Source of the DNA: Candidatus Flexifilum affinis
GTDB taxonomy: Bacteria; Chloroflexota; Anaerolineae; Aggregatilineales; Phototrophicaceae
Direction: 5' to 3'
NCBI GenBank assembly: GCA_016713325.1
Contig: JADJPJ010000083.1
Location: forward strand, 14,358 to 78,357
DNA length: 64,000 nt
Below, piece by piece: positions 24,427 to 33,516 of this stretch. The notes beneath the pieces are model-generated. The model did not search any database, was not told the origin of the DNA, and saw nothing but the letters and a program-made list of their open reading frames with translations. The position numbers and the translations under genes are program-made. Positions within the stretch are counted from its first letter, which is position 1; each line of letters begins with the position of its first letter.

Positions 24427-27400
24427 CTATGCTTCCTCGATCTGCTGCACCCGATCCACGCCGACGTTGTAATACTTGGCGGACGGGTGGTGGACGAAGA
24501 TCGCCGCCGTCGACTGCTCGGGCACCCACTGATACGACTCGGTCAGCTCCATGCCCAGTTCGTCGCGCACCGCCGGCAGCAGCTCGACCACCAACCGGTG
24601 ATCGCTCAGGTCCGGGCAGGCCGGGTAGCCCCAGCTATAGCGCTTGCCGCGCTCCGCCGGGATATTCAGCCCCCGGTTGACCACCGTGGCGTTCACGTAT
24701 TTGGCCGTGGCTTCCGCCGTCTGCACCGCCAGCCCGTGGAAGAAGTAGGCGGCGCTGTAGTCGTTGGCGTTTTGCAGCCGGTCGAATTCCGCCGTGGCCT
24801 GCTCGCCGACCGTCACCACCTGGAAGGCGACCGTATCCACCACGCCGGAGTCCGCCGGGGCGAAATAGTCGCTGATGCACAGGTGCTCGCCGAACGGCTG
24901 GCGCGGGAACGAGAAGCGGGCGATCTCATGTCGCTCCGGCAGCCGCGCCGGCAGTTCCCCGTTGGCCGCAGCCGCGAATGGGCGGGGGTCCCAGACCACC
25001 AGATCGTCGCCGTCGCGGTTCGCCGGGAAGTAGCCGTACACGGCCTGCGGCAGCAGCGTCCTGTCGGCCAGCGCGGCGCGCGACATCTGCGCCAGACGGG
25101 TCTCGTACTCGGCCTTCAGCGCTGTCCAGGCCTCGCCGTGAGTGTTGGTCGCGCCCCAGGACAGGCGGAACAGCTCGTTCTTGTCCAGATACTGCAGCAC
25201 GATCTCCAGCGGCATCTCCCGGATCGTCCGTGCTCCCCAGAAGGGCGGCTTCGGGATGTTCGGCGCCGGCTCGACCGTGCTCTGGCCGTTCAGCGTGCGC
25301 GACCGGCGGATCGGGGCGGGCTTGTCCATCTCGGCGTAGGCTTCTGCCTTGTTCTGCTCCACGAAGGCCTCGCGGCCATTCGCGCTGCTCAGCCGGTCCA
25401 TTACCTCCAGACCCTCGAAGGCGTCCTTGCAGTAGAAGACACCCGGCTCATAAGGCGCGTCGCTGCCCTCCAGGAAGAGGATGCGCCGCCCGAATTTGCG
25501 GTTGATGGCCGCGCCGCCGATCAGCACGGGGAACTCCAGCCCGCGTCGCGCCAGCTCGTTAACCACCAGCGGCATCTGCTTGGATGTGCTCACCAGCAGG
25601 GCGCTCAGGCCGATGGCGTCGGCCTTGTGCTCGATGGCCCGGTCGATGATCGTGTTGACCGGCACCTGCTTGCCCAGGTCGAACACCGTGTAGCCGTTGT
25701 TGCTCAGGATGGTCTTGACCAGGTTCTTGCCGATGTCGTGCACGTCGCCGTAAACCGTGGCCAGCACCACCGTGCCCTTCGAGGTGCCCTCGACCCGGTC
25801 CATGAACTGTTCCAGGTAGCCGACAGCCTTCTTCATCGCCTCGGCGCTTTGCAGCACGAACGGCAGGATCAGCTCGCCCGCGCCGAACTTGTCGCCCACT
25901 TCTTTCATGGCCGGCAGCAGCACGTTGTTCAGCACGCCGACGGCATCCTGACGGGTCAGGCAGTCGTCGATCAGCGCTTCCAGCCCCTCTTTCTTGCGGT
26001 GGACGATCTGCCAGTGCAGCGCTTCTTCGCTGGTCATGTCGGCCGTTGGGTCTTCGACCTGGACGCCGCCGACCTGGACGGAATTCTGCTCGAAGTATTG
26101 AATGAAGCGGGGCAGTGCGTCCTGGTCGCTGTTGAAGATCAAATCGTTGGCCAGTTTACGCTGGTCTTCCGGGATTTCGGCATAGGGCGTGATGTGCGCC
26201 GGGTTGACGATGGCCATATCCAGCCCCGCCGCCACCGCATGGTACAGGAAGACGCTGTTCAGCACGCCGCGCGCCGCCGGCGTCACACCGAACGACACGT
26301 TGCTCACGCCCAGTGCCGTCATCACGCCGGGCAGGTTCTGCTTGATCAGCCGGATACCCTCGAGCGTCTCGACGGCGTCGTTGCGCAGCTCCTCCTGGCC
26401 CGTCGTTAGCGGGAAAGTCAGCGTGTCGAAGATCAGGTCTTCCGGCGCCAGGCCGTAATCATTCACGGCGATCTCGGCGATGCGCTGGGCGATGGCCAGC
26501 TTCTTGTCGCGCGTATGGGCCATACCCACCTCGTCGATGGTCATCGACAGCACGCCCGCGCCGTATTTCTGGGCGATCGGCATCACCTTGTCGATGCGCT
26601 CGCGCCCGTTCTCCAGGTTGTTGCCGTTGATGATGGCGCGCCCCGGATACACCGACAGCGCCGCCTCCGCCACGTGCGGTTCGGTCACGTCGATGATCAG
26701 TGGCGCCTCGACCGACATCGCCAGCTTCTTGACCAGGATGCGCATCTGCTCGGCCTCGTCGGCCCGCTCAGTCAGCGCCACCTGCACGTCGAGCATGTGC
26801 GCGCCGCTCTCGATCTGCTGGATGGCGATCGGCAGCACGGCGTCATAGTCGCCGGCCAGGATCAACTGCTTGACCTTGCGACTGCCCTGGGTGTTGACGC
26901 GCTCGCCGATCATCGTCGGGCCGGGGTTCTGGACCATCGGCACGGCGCGCATGTTGCTCGACGTGCTGGCCACCAGTTCGACCTCGCGGTCCAGCGGCGG
27001 GCGGCGTCCGGCGGCGCCTTCGACCAATTCCTGGTGCGAATGCCCATGCACCTTGCGGTAGAGCAGGTCGATGTGCTCCGGGCGGGTGCCGCAGCATCCG
27101 CCGACCACGCCCACGCCCCAGCGGGTGAACTCGGCCACCATCTCGCTGAACGGCTCCGGTTCCATCGGGTAGACCGCCTCGCCGTCGACGTTGATCGGCA
27201 GACCGGCATTCGGCAGGATGCTGATCGGCAGCGGGCTGTGCTCGGTCAGGTACTTGACCGGCTCGCGCATGTACTCCGGCCCGGTCGAGCAGTTCAACCC
27301 GATCACGTCGATCGGCAGGGCCTCGAGCGTGGCCACCGCGCTGGCGATGTCCGTGCCGAAGAGCATGCGTCCGCTGGTGTCGAGTGTGACCTGCACCTGC

Positions 27401-28011
27401 AAGGGGACGCGCACGCCGGCGTCCTCGAAGTAGCGGTTGATGCCCCATACGGCCGCCTTTACCTCCAGGATGTCCTGGCTGGTCTCCACCAGCAGCACAT
27501 CCGCGCCGCCCTCGACCAGCCCCTGCGCCTGGGTGTAGAAGATCTGGGCCAGTTCGTCGAAGGTGATGTTGCTGAGATCCGGGTCGTCGCCGCTGGGCAG
27601 CTTGCCCGACGGGCCGATGCTGCCGGCCACAAAGCGGGGGATGCCCGTTTCGCGCTCGAAGCGGTCGCACACCTTTCGCGCCAGCGCCGCCGCCGCCCGG
27701 TTGATCTCCAGGCAGCGCTCGCCCAACCCGTATTCGCCCAAAGTGAGCGGATTAGAACGGAAGGTGTCGGTCTCCACGGCCTCCGCGCCGACGGCCAGGA
27801 AAGAAGCATGAATCGCTTCGATCACGTCCGGGCGGGTGATGACGAGGAAGTCATTACAGCCGTTGTACTTCTCGCCGCCAAAGTCGTCGGCCGTCAGGTT
27901 GTAGCGCTGGATACTGGTGCCCATGGCCCCGTCGAAGATGACGACGTGGTCGGCGATCGCATCCAGGTAACGGCGGTTGGTGAAGATACGATTCTTGTAG
28001 CGTTGAGTCAT
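24427..28011 (-). CDS. metH: Cobalamin-dependent methionine synthase
   Basis: A 1194-residue enzyme that moves a methyl group from 5-methyltetrahydrofolate through cobalamin to homocysteine. All four modules are present in order: homocysteine domain with VIGLNCSTGP and GVVGGCCGTRPEH zinc cysteines; pterin-binding domain starting around MIGERVNTQGSRK; cobalamin domain with D756-V-H758-D-I-G761, His758 being the lower axial ligand; and the C-terminal SAM-binding activation domain, with RYSWGYPACPDL. ATG 28011 was chosen because GGAGTGAAAGAG precedes it and MTQRYKNRIFTNRRYLDAIA fits the family start; upstream the frame runs into the riboswitch region. Expression is controlled by a SAM-I riboswitch and terminator (28050-28238). 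Length is close to that of E. coli MetH. Confidence 0.96.
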   Translation of the reverse strand: MTQRYKNRIFTNRRYLDAIADHVVIFDGAMGTSIQRYNLTADDFGGEKYNGCNDFLVITRPDVIEAIHASFLAVGAEAVETDTFRSNPLTLGEYGLGERCLEINRAAAALARKVCDRFERETGIPRFVAGSIGPSGKLPSGDDPDLSNITFDELAQIFYTQAQGLVEGGADVLLVETSQDILEVKAAVWGINRYFEDAGVRVPLQVQVTLDTSGRMLFGTDIASAVATLEALPIDVIGLNCSTGPEYMREPVKYLTEHSPLPISILPNAGLPINVDGEAVYPMEPEPFSEMVAEFTRWGVGVVGGCCGTRPEHIDLLYRKVHGHSHQELVEGAAGRRPPLDREVELVASTSSNMRAVPMVQNPGPTMIGERVNTQGSRKVKQLILAGDYDAVLPIAIQQIESGAHMLDVQVALTERADEAEQMRILVKKLAMSVEAPLIIDVTEPHVAEAALSVYPGRAIINGNNLENGRERIDKVMPIAQKYGAGVLSMTIDEVGMAHTRDKKLAIAQRIAEIAVNDYGLAPEDLIFDTLTFPLTTGQEELRNDAVETLEGIRLIKQNLPGVMTALGVSNVSFGVTPAARGVLNSVFLYHAVAAGLDMAIVNPAHITPYAEIPEDQRKLANDLIFNSDQDALPRFIQYFEQNSVQVGGVQVEDPTADMTSEEALHWQIVHRKKEGLEALIDDCLTRQDAVGVLNNVLLPAMKEVGDKFGAGELILPFVLQSAEAMKKAVGYLEQFMDRVEGTSKGTVVLATVYGDVHDIGKNLVKTILSNNGYTVFDLGKQVPVNTIIDRAIEHKADAIGLSALLVSTSKQMPLVVNELARRGLEFPVLIGGAAINRKFGRRILFLEGSDAPYEPGVFYCKDAFEGLEVMDRLSSANGREAFVEQNKAEAYAEMDKPAPIRRSRTLNGQSTVEPAPNIPKPPFWGARTIREMPLEIVLQYLDKNELFRLSWGATNTHGEAWTALKAEYETRLAQMSRAALADRTLLPQAVYGYFPANRDGDDLVVWDPRPFAAAANGELPARLPERHEIARFSFPRQPFGEHLCISDYFAPADSGVVDTVAFQVVTVGEQATAEFDRLQNANDYSAAYFFHGLAVQTAEATAKYVNATVVNRGLNIPAERGKRYSWGYPACPDLSDHRLVVELLPAVRDELGMELTESYQWVPEQSTAAIFVHHPSAKYYNVGVDRVQQIEEA

Positions 28012-28049
28012 GGTTTTCTCTTTCACTCCGACCCGCCATCGGTCGTTCC

Positions 28050-28088
28050 AACAACAAAAGCGCCTCTCCAATGGATAAGGAGAGGCGC
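28050..28088 (-). terminator. Intrinsic terminator of the SAM-I riboswitch
   Basis: On the minus strand GCGCCTCTCC (28079-28088) pairs perfectly with GGAGAGGCGC (28060-28069), nine-base loop, followed by TTTTGTTGTT (28050-28059). It sits 38 bases ahead of the metH start codon and is the off-state of the switch. Confidence 0.9.
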
Positions 28089-28123
28089 GGAGTGGTGGAT
28101 CGAAATTCACCGTCTCGCTTCCC

Positions 28124-28238
28124 CTCATCTTCCTGAACCCCACCCCGGCAGGTTTCAGACGGATTTGGCACCTTCCCGGCGCTCCGGGGGTTGCCGCGCG
28201 ATCATAGGGCCGTACCCCTCACGCGCTCTTGATGAGAG
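28124..28238 (-). promoter_or_regulatory. SAM-I (S-box) riboswitch of metH
   Basis: The minus-strand RNA has the aptamer core in order. P1 is CTCATC (28231-28236) with GATGAG (28124-28129). Then come CAAGAG, GAGGGGTACGGCCCTATGA, CGGCAACC (P2-P3 junction), AGGTGCCAAATCC (P3) and the P4 region. SAM binding stabilises P1 and lets the terminator at 28050-28088 form, turning off methionine synthase when SAM is plentiful. A strong promoter lies directly upstream. Confidence 0.93.
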
Positions 28239-28266
28239 CAGAACTTTCGTTTGATCTTACAGTCGC

Positions 28267-28295
28267 ATCGTAGCACAAGCGCCATATTGCGTCAA
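28267..28295 (-). promoter_or_regulatory. Sigma70-type promoter for the metH riboswitch transcript
   Basis: TTGACG (28290-28295) and TACGAT (28267-28272) on the minus strand are exactly 17 bases apart. Transcription would start about 20 bases before the riboswitch. Confidence 0.75.
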
Positions 28296-28381
28296 GATTT
28301 TAACGCGATCTCGCAGACAACATGCGTTACAATGATCACGAGGCGCTGTTAGGTTTAACAATCGAGAGATGAAGGCGGTAT

Positions 28382-28867
28382 ATGGCTGAAATCGTGGTGT
28401 TCACCTTCCCCGGACGTCAGTCGGTGTTGGATGCGATCGAGTATCTCGAGGATGTGCTGCACGTCAAAGTCAAGCATTCCGCCGTGATCGCCAAGGCCGA
28501 GGATGGCGAAGTCACGGTCCTGGAAGATGATATGACCCCGAACGAAGGCGCGATCGCCGGCGGGACGCTGGGTGCGCTGCTCGGCAGTGTTGTGGTTGCG
28601 AGTCTGGGTGCGCTGCTGATTCCCGGAGTTGGGGCGCTGGTCGCCATTGGCGCGGGGGCCTTGCTCGGCGGCCTGATCGGCGGCACCACCGGCGGCGTGG
28701 CGGCCAGCCTGCTCGATCTCGGCGTGAATGACGCCAAGACCAGAGCGCTGGTGGAACGCCTGAGCGCCGGGGCGGTGGCGCTGATTGTCGAAGTAGAGGG
28801 TGACCCTGAGGGGCTGGCACGCCTGCACGACGAACTGAAGTCCCTGAACGCCGAGATCCTCACCTGA
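28382..28867 (+). CDS. DUF1269-family membrane-associated protein, copy 1
   Basis: A 161-residue protein. It opens with a ferredoxin-like strand and helix (IVVFTFPGRQSVLDAIEYLE), then KAEDGEVTVLEDDMTPNEGA, and a Gly/Ala-rich hydrophobic middle (TLGALLGSVVVASLGALLIP, then GAGALLGGLIGGTTGGVAAS) which may insert in or lie on the membrane, and a final strand VALIVEVEGD. This is the pattern of the DUF1269 family, with no known activity. The start has a GAAGGCGG ribosome-binding site. A second copy follows after 55 bases. Its upstream region is shared with the divergent metH leader. Confidence 0.85.
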   Translation: MAEIVVFTFPGRQSVLDAIEYLEDVLHVKVKHSAVIAKAEDGEVTVLEDDMTPNEGAIAGGTLGALLGSVVVASLGALLIPGVGALVAIGAGALLGGLIGGTTGGVAASLLDLGVNDAKTRALVERLSAGAVALIVEVEGDPEGLARLHDELKSLNAEILT

Positions 28868-28922
28868 CTCTGAGACAATCTGTCCAGATGGGGGGCGTTT
28901 CGCTACCCCAGGAGGTTATGCG

Positions 28923-29453
28923 ATGAACCATGAGAGCGTTTACGTCGTGGCGGTTTTCCCTTCCCGAAAGCTGCTGCTCCGTGCCCTCGATCACCTGCGC
29001 GAAGACAAATCTCTGCACGTGGAGCGCGCCGCCATCATCGCCAAAGCAAAAGACGGCGAAGTGACCATCGTCGACGACTCGCTTGGCCCGGATGAAGCCG
29101 GCATTACCGGCGGCACCCTGGGTGCGGCGATCACCCTGCTGGGGCTGGTGCAGTTCGGGGCGCTGGCGCTGCCGGGCATCGGCGTGATCATCGCGCTGGG
29201 CGCGGGCGCGCTGGTCGGCGGCCTGGTCGGCTCGGCCACCGGACGCTTCGCCGCCAACCTGCTGGAATCCGGTTATCACAGCGACCAGATCGAGGGTCTG
29301 CGCGTCGATCTTGAAGAAGAGCGGCCCGCCCTGGTGCTTCAGTTGAGCACGGAGCGGGAAACGCTGGCCAGCGTCCACGAAGTCCTGGCCCGTTATCGCG
29401 CCAAGCTGGTCGACCAACCCGCTGCAGCTACCAACGGTGCCCGAAACGGGTAA
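28923..29453 (+). CDS. DUF1269-family membrane-associated protein, copy 2
   Basis: A 176-residue paralogue of the preceding protein: YVVAVFPSRKLLLRALDHLR at the start, then AAIIAKAKDGEVTIVDDSLG, the Gly/Ala-rich hydrophobic centre, and VLQLSTERETLASVHEVL. The C-terminus adds about 15 hydrophilic residues, PAAATNGARNG. The ATG follows CCAGGAGG. Together with the first copy it forms a tandem duplication. The 3' end overlaps by 17 bases the proposed GTG start of the GT-C-like gene at 29437. Function unknown. Confidence 0.85.
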   Translation: MNHESVYVVAVFPSRKLLLRALDHLREDKSLHVERAAIIAKAKDGEVTIVDDSLGPDEAGITGGTLGAAITLLGLVQFGALALPGIGVIIALGAGALVGGLVGSATGRFAANLLESGYHSDQIEGLRVDLEEERPALVLQLSTERETLASVHEVLARYRAKLVDQPAAATNGARNG

Positions 29454-31350
29454 GTTCTTGAAGCGTTTCAGTGCACAATCAAACTCAGTTGCGCTTATCA
29501 TAATTGTCGCTGCGCTGCTGGTACGCGTGCAGCAGATCGGCGTCGTCGAATATCGGTGGGATCAGGCGCTTGTGCTGGAGGTGGTTCAGCGGGCGCTGCA
29601 GGGCGGCGGAATCGATCTTCTGAGCACCAACAGCTCGGTTGGTATCCCTGGTCCGACAGGGGCGTCTTTTGCGCTCGCTCCGCCACTGCTCGTCAGCAGC
29701 GAACCGCTTGCCGTCAACGTTTACATCGTGATACTGCACGCGCTTTCGGCGGGCGCGGTCTGGTGGTGCGGGCGCAGACTGGGTGGTTCTAGTGCAGGGC
29801 TGATCGCGGGACTCGTCTACATCTTCAATCCGTGGGCGATCCATTTTTCGCGCTTCGTCTGGGCGCCGAACATCCAGCTTGCCTTTTTGCCGCCGCTGTT
29901 CATGCTGATGATCCTTGCAGTGCAGGACCGCCTCAGGTGGGCGCAGATCGCCTTCTTCATCTGGCTGGCGCTAACGCTTTACATCACTGTTTACGCCTGG
30001 GCGCTGCTGCCGGCGCTTGTTTATCTTCTTTTGAAAACGCGACGCACTTGGGGCTGGTGGCTCCCAGTCGGCGGGTTGCTGACCACGGCGGTGCTGCTGC
30101 CGTTTCTGGTCAGTCTGGCGCTGTGGGCGGTCAACCGACCTCCGCAGCGGTTGCCGTCGGTGCGAACGCTTCAGCCCACCTTCATCCCTATGGAGCGTGC
30201 CGTCTTCGCTGCCGCCGGACTCAACGCTGAAGTGGAGTATTCTCAACAACCCACCGTCTCCGAAATCTCCACAGCCGATCCGCTGCTGCCGGCAAGCCTT
30301 ACAGTGCTCTGGTTGGCGCTTCCGCTGTTCGCCGTGGTCGGGTTCGGTGTCACTGTTCGAGAGCCTGAAACCCGTGCCATGGGCATCACGTTGGGGATCG
30401 CCCTCATCACGCCATCGCTGCTCTTCTTTCCCGGACTGCTGCCGAGCTATGCCCACTACTTCGTTACCGTCTTGCCCACCTCGGCGGTGTTCACCGGTGT
30501 CGGTGTTGGAGCGCTGATCCGTCATCGGCGTATCGCGGCGATCGGCATTGGTGCGCTGCTGATGGGCATCTGGGTGATGCAGATATGGACGATTGACCGC
30601 GCCATCCGCCGCTTTGACGCTGGAGAATATGGGCTGGGGACACCGCTCCATTACACTCTGAACGTGCGCTCCAAGATCACGCAGGAACGCGATATCCTGC
30701 TGGTCGGCGCTCAGACCGGCGAGTCAGGATATGACATTTGGCAGACGCTGCTCTATCCGCGTTCCTACACGGAGATCTGTCTGCGCGAGGTCGTGATTGC
30801 TGAGGGAGGCATCGTCGTCTTGCCCGATCACCCCTTCACTGTGCTGTACGCGCCAGAAGCCGCCGACCCGCTGCTTGCGCAGGTCTACTACGACGACGAC
30901 GCCCAGGTCGTGCCGCTCCGTACAGGAGATGGAAGCTACCGCATCGCTCGCTTCGATCTTGCCCCAACCGTCGAGGAATTCCCGCCTCACACGAAGATTG
31001 AGCCCGCAGCATTCACAAACGGCGCAGTGCTCGTCGGCTACACCTTCGCCGACGGCAGGCTGTATACCGAATGGCGCTTGGATCGTACACACGGCACGAA
31101 CGCGCAGATATTCGCCCACCTGCTCGACGGCGCGGGCGAACGCGTAGCGCAACGTGACAGTAGCTTCTACGCGGGCAAGTATTGGTGCGCCGGCGATCGC
31201 GTCGTTCTCTGGAACGATCTGGCGGTGCCAGACAACGCGCGAACGCTACGTGTAGGCATGTATCCCTCTCCAGGGGCAGCGGCTGATCCTATCAGCGTGA
31301 TTCTGCCCGACGGTAGCGTGATGCCGTGGGTCGAGATCCCGCTTGAGTAA
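29437..31350 (+). CDS. GT-C-like membrane protein with C-terminal beta-sandwich
   Basis: A 637-residue membrane protein. About ten hydrophobic helices fill residues 18-380, starting with NSVALIIIVAALLVRVQQIG and followed by the loop EYRWDQALVLEV, which carries the acidic residue usual in the first loop of GT-C (PMT/ArnT-like) glycosyltransferases. After about residue 500 comes a soluble beta-rich domain (GAVLVGYTFADGRLYTEWRL, then FAHLLDGAGERVAQ) similar to the tail of the convergent protein at 31354. A polyprenyl-linked sugar donor would be expected, substrate unknown. The frame starts with GTG at 29437 inside the previous gene; TTG at 29458 is an alternative. The stop is three bases from that of the convergent gene. 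Confidence 0.7.
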   Translation: MPETGKFLKRFSAQSNSVALIIIVAALLVRVQQIGVVEYRWDQALVLEVVQRALQGGGIDLLSTNSSVGIPGPTGASFALAPPLLVSSEPLAVNVYIVILHALSAGAVWWCGRRLGGSSAGLIAGLVYIFNPWAIHFSRFVWAPNIQLAFLPPLFMLMILAVQDRLRWAQIAFFIWLALTLYITVYAWALLPALVYLLLKTRRTWGWWLPVGGLLTTAVLLPFLVSLALWAVNRPPQRLPSVRTLQPTFIPMERAVFAAAGLNAEVEYSQQPTVSEISTADPLLPASLTVLWLALPLFAVVGFGVTVREPETRAMGITLGIALITPSLLFFPGLLPSYAHYFVTVLPTSAVFTGVGVGALIRHRRIAAIGIGALLMGIWVMQIWTIDRAIRRFDAGEYGLGTPLHYTLNVRSKITQERDILLVGAQTGESGYDIWQTLLYPRSYTEICLREVVIAEGGIVVLPDHPFTVLYAPEAADPLLAQVYYDDDAQVVPLRTGDGSYRIARFDLAPTVEEFPPHTKIEPAAFTNGAVLVGYTFADGRLYTEWRLDRTHGTNAQIFAHLLDGAGERVAQRDSSFYAGKYWCAGDRVVLWNDLAVPDNARTLRVGMYPSPGAAADPISVILPDGSVMPWVEIPLE

Positions 31351-31353
31351 GCT

Positions 31354-33360
31354 TCACTCGATGGCGAGTTCGGCGACCACCACCTGATCCGTATCATCCG
31401 AGGCGGTGAAACGTCGGCCGTCCTCGCGCAGATAGAAACCGGCAATCCAGTGAATCGCGCCCGGTGCGGCGTCTGCCGGTACAGTGAGTTCAAATATCCG
31501 GCTGACCAGGGTTTCAGTTGGGTCGTCCCAGTCGCTTGTGCCACGCATGGCAGGGAGAGGATCGCCGTCCGCCTGAGCGATCAGCGTGCCGCTGGCGTCG
31601 ACCCAATGGTTGAATACCGCGAAATCACCAGGAAGCGGCGCATCCGCCCGCCAGTACAGTCGCAACGCAACTGTTTCGCCAGGAGCGGGTGATCCCGGTT
31701 CCAGGTCATAGCCGACGAAGTGGAGGCTGCCGAGCGTGACATCTAGCGGGTGTGTAATGGGTTCGAGGCGGTAGACCACCATACTTGGACCGCGATAGTC
31801 CGTCGACGGCGGGTAGCTTTTCAAGAGCAGCAGTTCATCGCGCAGTGTCGGTGGAATACTGTAAAGCTCGCCGCGTGCGACGGTGCTCTCGACAGGAACC
31901 CCCGTTTCTGCTGCCCGATTGATCAATTCATAGGTGAAGTAGGGCACAATGGCGTAGCGCACCCCGGCACCGCGCCAGTCGTCAATCGGGCGGGATTCCA
32001 ACGCAGCGATGGCTTCAAGCGGAAATTCCTCACGTCCAGCGTACCCCCCCCAACCACGATTCAGTGTCTTGTGATTCTCTGTTGTCGCGACAATGCGCCC
32101 ACCTTCCAGCGTCGAGTCAAAATAGGCGGCGAGATCGTTGCGACGGTCAGGCAGGGTGTGTTCGCGGGCATTGGCGATCGACGCATTAATGTCGCCAGAA
32201 CCGAGCACGAGGCTGAAGGCGATCAAGAGCACCGACGCAACCCGCGACAGCCGGGTGATCTGCTCATTTCCGGCATGCCGCCATATGAGTAGGACCACCA
32301 GCGCCCACCCCGTTAGCCCGATGGCGCGCAGGATGACCATCAACGCGCCGACCGTGATGAACTGCCGGATCTGTTGCGGGCCAAGCGCCCCATAAAAGCT
32401 GATCCCGATCAACCACGTGACAGCCCCCAGGACGACGACCGCCAGCGCCAAACCGTCGACGCGGCGGCGTATCGGCGACAGGACGAACGCGACGATGCCG
32501 AGCCAACTCAGCAGCCAAACCGGGTCTGAGGCCAGCGCGGCGCGCGTTACGTGGAAATTGTCGACAATTTCGGAAAGGGTTGGGATGCCCAGACGCTCGG
32601 TAGCAGCAGTCCAATCGGGCGAACTCGTCGCCTCCAGAGCGGGGAAAAGCAGGATCAGCCAAAAGGCGTAAAGCCCCAAGACGATCAGATGCGTGCCGGT
32701 CGTCTTCAACACACGGGCGCGCGGAATGCGCCGGTTGGTCAGCCGCCACAGAGGAAGTATGAGGATCAGAGGCAGGACAAAGATCGCCTGATATTTGAAG
32801 ACCACGGCCAGCAGTGCCGCGATGAGCCCGCCGTTGAGCAGATCGTTCCGATCGAAGCGCGTGCCGGTCAGTGCCAGAAATAGCGCCATCAGGGTGAAAA
32901 AGGTTACAAAGTTGTCAGCAGTGCCATACCGGCTGTGTTCGACGATAACGGGTGCGATCGCCCACAACCCGGCAGCGAGCCCGCCCGCCAACGGCGATGC
33001 AGCACGAAAGGCCAGCAGCCCCACGGCGACGACGCAACCCAGGCTGAAGGCAACAGAAACCAGGCGCACCATCCACAACACAGCACCGGGTGGATCAGCG
33101 GGATCGTGAAATAGGCGGATGAAGATGTGGTTGACGGCGATGATCCCCGGCGGATAGCCGTGCATACCGATTGGCATCGGGGAACCGAAATCGACCACCA
33201 TGCGCGCCGCGATGTTGTAGGACGCTTCATCCACATGATCGATATATGGAAGGCTGAAGTTGTAACCGGTGAAGCGCAGTGTGCCCGCGCAGATTAGCAG
33301 CAGGAGCATTCCCAGCCACCAGATGCGGCCAGGAAGGATAGTGGGTGATTTCTCCAGCAT
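31354..33360 (-). CDS. GT-C glycosyltransferase-like membrane protein (ArnT/PMT type) with C-terminal beta-sandwich
   Basis: A 668-residue protein. The signal-like first helix (IWWLGMLLLLICAGTLRFTG) is followed by the outer loop PYIDHVDEASYNIAARMVVD with the D-E pair of GT39/GT83 enzymes, then eight or more helices (VRLVSVAFSLGCVVAVGLLA, GGLAAGLWAIAPVIVEHSRY, and so on), with the soluble parts after residue 400. The tail (about 545-668) contains LHFVGYDLEPGSPAPGETVA LRLYW-type strands and FNHWVDASGTLIAQADGDPL, matching the sandwich domain of the convergent protein. Such proteins transfer a sugar from a polyprenyl phosphate carrier at the outer face. ATG 33360 is the only good start. Substrate unknown. 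Confidence 0.8.
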   Translation of the reverse strand: MLEKSPTILPGRIWWLGMLLLLICAGTLRFTGYNFSLPYIDHVDEASYNIAARMVVDFGSPMPIGMHGYPPGIIAVNHIFIRLFHDPADPPGAVLWMVRLVSVAFSLGCVVAVGLLAFRAASPLAGGLAAGLWAIAPVIVEHSRYGTADNFVTFFTLMALFLALTGTRFDRNDLLNGGLIAALLAVVFKYQAIFVLPLILILPLWRLTNRRIPRARVLKTTGTHLIVLGLYAFWLILLFPALEATSSPDWTAATERLGIPTLSEIVDNFHVTRAALASDPVWLLSWLGIVAFVLSPIRRRVDGLALAVVVLGAVTWLIGISFYGALGPQQIRQFITVGALMVILRAIGLTGWALVVLLIWRHAGNEQITRLSRVASVLLIAFSLVLGSGDINASIANAREHTLPDRRNDLAAYFDSTLEGGRIVATTENHKTLNRGWGGYAGREEFPLEAIAALESRPIDDWRGAGVRYAIVPYFTYELINRAAETGVPVESTVARGELYSIPPTLRDELLLLKSYPPSTDYRGPSMVVYRLEPITHPLDVTLGSLHFVGYDLEPGSPAPGETVALRLYWRADAPLPGDFAVFNHWVDASGTLIAQADGDPLPAMRGTSDWDDPTETLVSRIFELTVPADAAPGAIHWIAGFYLREDGRRFTASDDTDQVVVAELAIE

Positions 33361-33516
33361 GGTTGATAATGCCTCTGCGGCGAACCGGTCGCCTTTTTTT
33401 GCGCAACTGGTGCTGACCCAGATAATTGCCTGTCACTTTAGCGGATCTGAAGTGAAGAGTCCATGAAAAAACATGTCGGCGTACGGTTGGTTGCTACCGC
33501 CGTGGCCAGATTCAGG

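Noticed and set aside
24328..28254. Long plus-strand open frames (about 580 and 690 codons) opposite metH
   Set aside because: Composition is that of antisense of a real gene, and metH on the minus strand is unambiguous.
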